Notes under the pieces: model-generated
Told to the model about the DNA's origin: nothing
The model's input: only the letters and a program-made list of their open reading frames with translations
Database searches by the model: none
Position numbers and translations under genes: made by a program
In this document: piece by piece, positions 58,603 to 64,000 of the stretch
Position numbering within the stretch: the first letter of the stretch is position 1
How the letters are laid out: each line of letters opens with the position of its first letter
Source: Mesorhizobium atlanticum
GTDB lineage: Bacteria; Pseudomonadota; Alphaproteobacteria; Rhizobiales; Rhizobiaceae
Assembly (NCBI RefSeq): GCF_003289965.1
Contig: NZ_QMBQ01000013.1
Location: 80,784-144,783, forward strand
DNA: 64,000 nt
Reading direction: 5' to 3'

Positions 58603-59604
58603 TCAGTTGCCGATCGTGGCGACGAGCAGCGCCTTGATCGTATGCATCCGGTTCTCCGCCTGGTCGAACACGATCGATGCGCCCGATTCGAACACCTGAT
58701 CCGTAACTTCCATGCAGTCGATGCCGAATTCGCGCGCGACCGAGGCGCCGACTTCGGTCTCGGTGTCGTGGAACGCCGGCAGGCAATGCATGAATTTCAC
58801 ATGCGGATTGCCGCTGGCCGACATCACCTCGCTCGTCACCCGATAGGGCGTCAGCAGGCGGATACGCTCGGCCCAGGCCGACTTGTCCTCACCCATCGAG
58901 AGCCAGACATCGGTGTAGATGAAGTCGGCGCCTTCGACGCAGCCCTTAACATCCTCGTCCAGCCTGAAGCGGCCGCCGCTGCGCTGCGCCAGGGTTCTGA
59001 CATGGGCGCAGAACTCGTCGTCCGGCCAGAGCTCCTTGGGTGAAGCGATACGCATGTCGATGCCGACCTTGGCGGCGCCGACGGCCAGGGATTGCGCGAC
59101 ATTGTCCCGACCCTCGCCGACGAAGGCGACCGTCATGTCGGACAAATGCTTGTGCGTGAATTCGCGCATGGTCATGAAATCGGCGAGGATCTGCGTCGGG
59201 TGCGCTTCATTGGTCAGGCCGTTGTAGACGGGCACGCCGGCATGCGTGGCAAGCAGCTCGGCCTGATGTTGTGCAAAGCCGCGATATTCGATCGCATCGT
59301 ACATGCGGCCGAGCACGCGCGCGGTGTCCTTCATGGACTCCTTGTGTCCGATGTGGCTGCCGCTGGGGCCGAAATAGGTGACGTGGGCGCCTTGGTCGTA
59401 AGCGGCCACTTCGAATCCCGTCCGCGTGCGGGTCGAGTCCTTTTCGAAGATGAGCGCGATGTTCTTACGAACGAGGCGCGGTATCTCGTGCCCTGCCTGC
59501 TTGGCTGCCTTCAGATCGGCGGCCAGCTTCAGCAGGAAGCGGATCTCGTCCGCCGAAAGGTCGTCCAGCGAGAGCACCGAGCGTCCATGAAGGTTGATCG
59601 ACAT
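58603..59604 (-). CDS. arcB: Ornithine carbamoyltransferase, catabolic type
   Basis: A 333-residue transcarbamylase. The carbamoyl-phosphate site is STRTRTGFE; typical members have STRTRC(A/S)FE, so the residue after TR differs here. Other motifs are HIGHKESMKDTARVLGRMYDAIEYRG, NGLTNEAHPTQILADF and FMHCLPAFHD. The context between arcA and arcC indicates the catabolic enzyme that turns citrulline and phosphate into ornithine and carbamoyl phosphate. A GAAAGGA ribosome site precedes the ATG. An anabolic argF role cannot be excluded by sequence alone. Confidence 0.93.
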   Translation of the reverse strand: MSINLHGRSVLSLDDLSADEIRFLLKLAADLKAAKQAGHEIPRLVRKNIALIFEKDSTRTRTGFEVAAYDQGAHVTYFGPSGSHIGHKESMKDTARVLGRMYDAIEYRGFAQHQAELLATHAGVPVYNGLTNEAHPTQILADFMTMREFTHKHLSDMTVAFVGEGRDNVAQSLAVGAAKVGIDMRIASPKELWPDDEFCAHVRTLAQRSGGRFRLDEDVKGCVEGADFIYTDVWLSMGEDKSAWAERIRLLTPYRVTSEVMSASGNPHVKFMHCLPAFHDTETEVGASVAREFGIDCMEVTDQVFESGASIVFDQAENRMHTIKALLVATIGN

Positions 59605-59615
59605 TGGGGGTCCTT

Positions 59616-60830
59616 TCAGAGCGGGTCTCGGGCGATGGGGCAGGTCATGCAATGGCCGCCACCGCGGCCGCGGCTGAGCTCGGCACCCTCGACGGTGATC
59701 ACCTCGATTCCCGCGCGGCGCAGAAGCGTGTTGGTGTAGACGTTGCGGTCGTAGCCGATGACGACGCCCGGCTCGACCGCGACGACGTTGTTGCCATCGT
59801 CCCACTGCTCGCGCTCGGCCTCGTAGCGGTCGCCGCCAGTGGCGATGATCCGCAGCGATTTCAGCCCGAGAGCCTCCGCGACCACTGATATGAAGGGCTC
59901 CTTCTCCTCCCTGACCTCGACCGCCGCATCGCTGTCTCCGGGCCGGATCGAGAAGGTGCGCAGCCTTTCGACCACGGGCGGATACATGGTGGCGAGATCC
60001 CGGTCGCAGAAGGTGAAGACGGTGTCGAGATGCATGAAGGAACGGTCGCGCGGCATCAGAGCCGCGATCACGCGCGTGGCTTCTCCGGCGGCGAACAGGC
60101 TTCGCGCAAGATCGCCGACCGCCTGCGGCGTGGTGCGCTCGCCCATGCCGACCAGAACGACGCCTCCGCCGACCGGCATGACATCGCCGCCTTCGAGGCT
60201 GACGCCCGTTCCGGCCTGGGGCGAGACGAATGGGATGCCGCTGTCGCGGAACCTTGGGTGGAAGCGATAGACGGCTTCGACATTGGCTCCCTCGGGCCGC
60301 CTGGCAGCCCAATACATCGGGTTGGCCGATACGGAGCGGTAGATCCAGCAGGAGCTGTCACGGGTGAACAGCTGGTTGGGCAGCGGCGGCAGCACGAAGT
60401 CCTGCGGCGCGAGCGTCCTTCCGGTCAGCCCCTTGGGCTCAAACGGCAGTTCGGCACGCGCAATGCCGCCGACGAGACAGGTTGCCAGCAGACCGGCCGA
60501 CATTTCGTTCAGCCAGCCACGCATCTCGTCGACCATGTCGAGGCCGACCACGCCGGCATGCACCCGGCGGTCGAGAAGCCAGTCGCGGGCCTTGCCGATA
60601 CCCATTGTCTCGGCAAGCAACTCGCCGAACGAATGCACCACCACGCCGCGCTCGCGCAACGCGTCGACGAATACGTCGTGTTCCTGGCGCGCCCGCTTTA
60701 CCCAGAGCACGTCGTCGAACAGCAGCGCCCTGCAGTTATCCGGCGTCAGCCTGCGCAGGCTGAGATCCGGCCTGTGAACCATGACCTCGCGCAGGCGGCC
60801 GACTTCCGAATGCACTCCCAGATTTGTCAT
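59616..60830 (-). CDS. arcA: Arginine deiminase
   Basis: A 404-residue arginine deiminase. Substrate and catalytic motifs are LFDDVLWVKRARQEHDVF, PNQLFTRDSS, SLEGGDVMPVG, FMHLDTVFTF and the C-terminal GRGGGHCMTCP with nucleophile C394. It hydrolyses arginine to citrulline and ammonia. The ATG at 60830 gives the family opening MTNLGVHSEVGRLREVMVHRP and has an AGAGG site; in-frame codons upstream are not family-like. It follows arcD by 11 nt. Confidence 0.95.
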   Translation of the reverse strand: MTNLGVHSEVGRLREVMVHRPDLSLRRLTPDNCRALLFDDVLWVKRARQEHDVFVDALRERGVVVHSFGELLAETMGIGKARDWLLDRRVHAGVVGLDMVDEMRGWLNEMSAGLLATCLVGGIARAELPFEPKGLTGRTLAPQDFVLPPLPNQLFTRDSSCWIYRSVSANPMYWAARRPEGANVEAVYRFHPRFRDSGIPFVSPQAGTGVSLEGGDVMPVGGGVVLVGMGERTTPQAVGDLARSLFAAGEATRVIAALMPRDRSFMHLDTVFTFCDRDLATMYPPVVERLRTFSIRPGDSDAAVEVREEKEPFISVVAEALGLKSLRIIATGGDRYEAEREQWDDGNNVVAVEPGVVIGYDRNVYTNTLLRRAGIEVITVEGAELSRGRGGGHCMTCPIARDPL

Positions 60831-60841
60831 CGGATGGCCTC

Positions 60842-62311
60842 TCAAAGCGCGCTGACAGCGCCGGTCCACATCTCGTAGACGGCAAGGATTGCGACTGCGA
60901 CAAGCGCGACGGCGATGACGGCTTCCACCGGGTGGAAGACGCGCTGGTTACCCTCGCGGCGAGCCCAGACGTAGAAGATGATGCCTGGGGCATAGAGGAT
61001 CGCGCACATGAACAGGTACGCAGGCCCCGCCGCATAGATGAGCCACAGCCCGTAGATCGTTGCCAGCACGCCGGCGAGGAGTGGTCCGGTGCGCCGCTCG
61101 CCGCTTTGGTAGCTTTCTCCGGTCAATGCCAGTTTCGCGGCGAATGCTCCCGAGAAGATGTAAGGCACCAGGATGGCGGCCGAGGCGATGTAGAAGAGCG
61201 CCTGGTAAGTGCTCTGAGCAAAGAGCGTGATCACCAGGAAGGCCTGGACGAGCAGGTTGGTGATCAGGAGCGACGTCGAGGGAACGCCGCGCTCGCTTTC
61301 CCGGCCGAAGAATTTCGGCATGGTCCCGTCCTTTCCGGCGACATGCGGAACCTCCGCCGCAAGCAGCGTCCAGCTCAGGAAGGCGCCGACGACCGAGATG
61401 ACGAGCGCGAGATTGATGAGCACCGCACCCCAGGGTCCGACAACCGCTTCCAGCACGCCCGCCATCGACGGGTTCTTCAGGGCGGCAAGTTCGGGCTGGC
61501 TCAGGATGCCGAGCGAGAGCAGCGAGACCAGCGCATAGAGCGCGAGGCAGGTGAAGAAGCCGAGCACCGTCGCGGTCGCAATGTCCTTGCGGCGCTCCGC
61601 CCGGGCGGAGAAGACGCTGGCGCCTTCGATGCCGATGAACACCCACAGCGTCACCAGCATCGTGCTCTTGACCTGGGCGGCGATGGTGCCGAGCGAAGCG
61701 TTGCCGAGTCCGGTGAAATCGAGTGTCCAGACGTTGAGCTTGAACGCGACGGCGACGATCCCGACGAACAGCACGACAGGCGCGATCTTGGCCACGGTCA
61801 CGATGGTGTTGACGACCGCCGCCTGACGGATGCCCGCGAGGATCAGAAAGTGGATGAGCCACAGCAGGATCGATGCGCCGAGCACCGCCTGCCACGTGTT
61901 TCCGTCACCGAAGGCGGGGAAGAAATAGGACAACGCGCTGAAAACGATCACCGCGTAGGAAACGTTGCCGACCCATGCGCTGATCCAATAGCCCCAGGCA
62001 CTGTTGAAGCCTACAAACGGACCGAAGCCGGCCTTGGCATAGGCATAGGGGCCGGCGTCGAGGTCGGGACGCCGCACCGCCAGCGACTGGTAGACAAACA
62101 CCAGCGCCAGCATGCCGACCGCCGTGATGGCCCAACCGATCAGGATCGCGAGCGGACCGGCACCGGCCGCCATGTTCTGCGGCAGGCTGAAGACGCCCGA
62201 GCCTACCATGGAGCCAATGACGAGCGCGGTCAGCGACCCCAGCCGGAGCTTCGCCGAAGCCGGCGTCGCGGCCTTTTCCCGGGTAGGGACGTTGATGTCT
62301 GTTGTGGCCAT
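60842..62311 (-). CDS. arcD: Arginine/ornithine antiporter
   Basis: A 489-residue APC-type transporter with about 12-13 membrane segments. It opens KLRLGSLTALVIGSMVGSGVFSLPQNMAAGAGP and carries WVFIGIEGASVFSARAERRKDIATAT, characteristic of ArcD basic amino acid antiporters. It exchanges arginine for ornithine to feed the pathway. The ATG at 62311 has a GTGGGAGGG ribosome site. It is the first gene of arcDABC, 61 nt downstream of a FixK-type box. Confidence 0.93.
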   Translation of the reverse strand: MATTDINVPTREKAATPASAKLRLGSLTALVIGSMVGSGVFSLPQNMAAGAGPLAILIGWAITAVGMLALVFVYQSLAVRRPDLDAGPYAYAKAGFGPFVGFNSAWGYWISAWVGNVSYAVIVFSALSYFFPAFGDGNTWQAVLGASILLWLIHFLILAGIRQAAVVNTIVTVAKIAPVVLFVGIVAVAFKLNVWTLDFTGLGNASLGTIAAQVKSTMLVTLWVFIGIEGASVFSARAERRKDIATATVLGFFTCLALYALVSLLSLGILSQPELAALKNPSMAGVLEAVVGPWGAVLINLALVISVVGAFLSWTLLAAEVPHVAGKDGTMPKFFGRESERGVPSTSLLITNLLVQAFLVITLFAQSTYQALFYIASAAILVPYIFSGAFAAKLALTGESYQSGERRTGPLLAGVLATIYGLWLIYAAGPAYLFMCAILYAPGIIFYVWARREGNQRVFHPVEAVIAVALVAVAILAVYEMWTGAVSAL

Positions 62312-62371
62312 GAGGCCCTCCCACCTTTGCAACGATGGGGGGCAATTCAACAGGAAAGGGGACTGGCAGCT

Positions 62372-62385
62372 TTGACACCGGTCAA
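62372..62385. promoter_or_regulatory. FNR/FixK box TTGACACCGGTCAA upstream of arcD
   Basis: An exact TTGAC-N4-GTCAA site, a common FixK-type variant. Its centre is about 67 nt before the arcD start, suitable for activation of the whole arcDABC operon when oxygen falls. Together with the boxes before uspA and the flavin reductase it marks a low-oxygen regulon. Confidence 0.75.
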
Positions 62386-62485
62386 ATCCCGGTCCCCGAT
62401 GCTGGCGGCGAGGCGATGTGGCTGTCGGCCGCATCGGCCAGTGGCCGGCTTGGCGCGGCTTCCGCATGGCCTCGCCATGGCCGGG

Positions 62486-62617
62486 CTAGCTCTCCAACGC
62501 TTCACGGCCCGAAACGCCAGCGATGGAGATCCTGAAGAACACGTGGAGAAGACGCTCCGCTTCCGAGGCGCTGGCCGGCTGGAGCGCGCCTGGCTCCCAC
62601 CAGTCGAGTGCCTGCAT
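62486..62617 (-). CDS. Possible small protein (43 aa), unknown
   Basis: An ATG at 62617 preceded by AGGAG, 9 nt upstream, opens a 43-residue ORF starting MQALDWWEPGALQPASASEAERLL and ending in SGREALES. It follows the phosphoribosyltransferase stop by 11 nt on the same strand. The sequence looks soluble and helical. No family is recognised. Coding status is uncertain because the region is short and GC-rich. Confidence 0.3.
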   Translation of the reverse strand: MQALDWWEPGALQPASASEAERLLHVFFRISIAGVSGREALES

Positions 62618-62628
62618 CGGTGAGACTC

Positions 62629-63330
62629 CTAGCTGCCGGTCTCGCGCCGCGATCTTTTGCCGGTGTGCACGCCGGAGCGTCTTCTTTCGTCGGCATTTCC
62701 GCGGGCGAGGGCCATGATGTCCAGAACCTCGTTGTCGGAGAGCTGCGGGAAGTTGCCATAATAATAGCTCAGCGCCCGAAAACGCGCAGGTTGATTGAGG
62801 CAGATCAAATCCGCTTCCTGCGCAAGTTCGTCCGCGGTGTCCACCGGCGCCACGGGAAGCGCGACGATGATCTTTCGCGGCGAACGTCGCTTCAACGCGC
62901 GAATGGCGACCTTCATCGTCGTTCCGGTCGCCGCCCCGTCGTCAACGACGATCACCGTTTTGCCAGCCACCGACAGGGGCAGCTCTTTCCCACGATATAC
63001 CGCCCGCCGCCGTTCCAGTTCGGGGCGCTCCTGCGCGATCAGCACGCGAAGCGCGCTGTCGTCGAGGGCGTATGCCTCCACGATCTCCCGGTTGAGAACG
63101 ACGTCGGGAGGATCCCCGTCCACGATGGCGGCCACGGCCAGTTCCGGATTGCCCGGCGCTCCGACCTTTCGGACGATCACCAGGTCCAGTGGCGCCTTGA
63201 GGGCCTTGGCTACCTCTGCGGCCACAGGGACGCCGCCTCGTGGCAAGGCGAGCACAATCGGGTCCTTCAGCTGAAGCAGGTCAAGCGATGCTCCGAGCTT
63301 CTGCCCCGCCTCCTGGCGATCGCGAAACAT
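62629..63330 (-). CDS. Phosphoribosyltransferase-domain protein
   Basis: A 233-residue type I phosphoribosyltransferase-fold protein. It opens RDRQEAGQKLGASLD, with LALPRGGVPVAAEVAKAL and the PRPP loop VIVVDDGAATGTTM. The C-terminal extension is basic. These free-standing proteins are often found in rhizobial low-oxygen or stress regions with Usp genes; their substrate is unknown. It follows the DUF2267 gene by 3 nt. Confidence 0.85.
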   Translation of the reverse strand: MFRDRQEAGQKLGASLDLLQLKDPIVLALPRGGVPVAAEVAKALKAPLDLVIVRKVGAPGNPELAVAAIVDGDPPDVVLNREIVEAYALDDSALRVLIAQERPELERRRAVYRGKELPLSVAGKTVIVVDDGAATGTTMKVAIRALKRRSPRKIIVALPVAPVDTADELAQEADLICLNQPARFRALSYYYGNFPQLSDNEVLDIMALARGNADERRRSGVHTGKRSRRETGS

Positions 63331-63333
63331 CGG

Positions 63334-63597
63334 TCATTCCTCCGGCCACAGTTGGCGCAGCGACTTCTTCATCGAGTTTCGAACCTGGACGATCTCGCCG
63401 TGGGAAATAGGCCGGTCGAGGAGTTTGAACACCGCTTCGATTGCCTTGTCGGTGTCGACCTCCGGGTCGTGGCAAAAGCTGTTGCGGACGCAAATGACGA
63501 AGCCGATCTTTTTGCGTTCCCATGCTGCTTCGATCACCCATTGCTGCGCGTGCCCGGCGGCATGCGTGATCGAAGTGTGTGAAACAGCGTGTGTCAT
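63334..63597 (-). CDS. Short DUF2267-like protein
   Basis: An 87-residue protein. The ATG at 63597 follows a GAGGGATAACGAGG purine-rich stretch; a longer frame upstream is less likely. The C-terminal part (DTDKAIEAVFKLLDRPISHGEIVQVRNSMKKSLRQLWPEE) resembles the second half of DUF2267 domains, while the N-terminal half (WVIEAAWERKKIGFVICVRNSF) is not typical. It may be a shortened or fused form. It lies 3 nt before the phosphoribosyltransferase gene, so they are probably co-transcribed. Confidence 0.6.
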   Translation of the reverse strand: MTHAVSHTSITHAAGHAQQWVIEAAWERKKIGFVICVRNSFCHDPEVDTDKAIEAVFKLLDRPISHGEIVQVRNSMKKSLRQLWPEE

Positions 63598-63674
63598 CCT
63601 CGTTATCCCTCGACTGTTGTTCTCCCCTTGCTGGGAACCGCGCATCGCTCCGGATAAGGCCGACACCCTGGATT

Positions 63675-64000
63675 TCAGCCGCCTGCTTTGTTGACCAAAA
63701 GGGGAATGATGCGGTCGGTCTTGGCGACGGCGGGACGGCCGGAGCCGGCATAGGGGATGCCGAGCGCATCCCAGGTCTCGACCAGCGCGTCCTGCAGTTC
63801 GGCGATCAGTGCGTCCGAATGGAACGGTGTCGGCGTGATGCGCAGCCGCTCGGTGCCGCGCGGCACCGTCGGATAGTTGATCGGCTGGATATAGATGCCG
63901 TGCACGCCAAGCAGCCGGTCGCTCGCCATCTTGCAGAGCTCGGGGTCGCCGACCAGCACCGGCACGATATGGGTGGCCGATGCCATCACCGGCAGGCCCG
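63675..64000 (-). CDS. hemA: 5-aminolevulinate synthase, C-terminal part
   Basis: The last 108 codons of an aminolevulinate synthase; the 5' end lies beyond the right edge. The sequence GLPVMASATHIVPVLVGDPELCKMASDRLLGVHGIYIQPINYPTVPRGTERLRITPTP is diagnostic of the alphaproteobacterial ALAS (C4 or Shemin pathway), which condenses glycine and succinyl-CoA. The frame is open to the edge. It is followed on the same strand by the DUF2267 gene after 77 nt. Confidence 0.93.
   Translation of the reverse strand, partial: GLPVMASATHIVPVLVGDPELCKMASDRLLGVHGIYIQPINYPTVPRGTERLRITPTPFHSDALIAELQDALVETWDALGIPYAGSGRPAVAKTDRIIPLLVNKAGG

Noticed and set aside
62795..62808. TTGAGGCAGATCAA as a further FixK box
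   Set aside because: One mismatch in the left arm, and the site is inside the phosphoribosyltransferase coding sequence without a well-supported gene downstream.

Overview
The window is high-GC alphaproteobacterial DNA, most likely a rhizobium of the Mesorhizobium type. The evidence is a 5-aminolevulinate synthase (hemA) fragment at the right edge, FixK/FNR-type boxes in front of microaerobic genes, short dispersed rhizobial-style intergenic repeats, and a rhizobial-looking type VI secretion system (T6SS). The genus is an inference from gene content.

Layout. (1) 1-4955, minus strand: an operon led by a class II histone-deacetylase-like amidohydrolase, followed by a Tat-exported substrate-binding protein and a LivGFHM-type ABC importer; livM runs off the left edge. 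(2) 5097-7832, minus: a large MalT/LuxR-type ATP-dependent regulator. (3) 8129-14784, mostly plus: envelope/periplasmic genes, namely two caspase-fold (peptidase C14) proteins, a small lipoprotein, a YceI-OmpA fusion, an OmpA-domain protein, and a DUF6931-like protein on the minus strand. (4) 14948-27748, minus: first T6SS block, tagH-tssL-tssM-pppA-ppkA, a DUF1036 protein and a two-domain peptidoglycan hydrolase. (5) 28057-31979, plus: vgrG, a DUF6484 protein and a TIGR02270 HEAT-repeat protein. (6) 31982-35882, minus: a cargo module with a PAAR-like (DUF4150) protein carrying a candidate nuclease tail, two tandem paralogues of unknown function, a DUF2169 adaptor and a ketosynthase-fold protein that lacks its catalytic triad. 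(7) 35886-51950, minus: main T6SS block, tssA-tssB-tssC-hcp-tssE-tssF-tssG-tagH-tssJ-tssK-tssL-tssM-tagF, with clpV (tssH) divergent at 52281-55109. (8) 55137-63597, minus: a hypoxia-type region with a universal stress protein, a flavin reductase-like protein, arcDABC (arginine deiminase pathway), a phosphoribosyltransferase and a DUF2267 fragment. Three perfect TTGA(T/C)-N4-(A/G)TCAA boxes lie here. A frameshifted small gene also lies here, on the plus strand. hemA (partial) ends the window.

How it fits together. All thirteen core T6SS components are present (TssA-M), plus ClpV, VgrG and a PAAR-like tip. The threonine-phosphorylation control set (PpkA, PppA, two FHA proteins, TagF) is also present. 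TssL-TssM and the FHA protein each occur twice in the locus. The genes between vgrG and tagF look like an exchangeable effector cassette: codon usage shifts to AT-richer codons within the VgrG C-terminal repeats and stays shifted until about tagF. The strongest leads for something undescribed are the DUF4150 protein with its C179/C182...D206-H207...C240/C243 tail and the paralogous pair downstream of it, the catalytically dead ketosynthase-fold partner, the duplicated TssL-TssM sets, and the caspase-fold protein ending in a CXXCH haem-binding-type motif.
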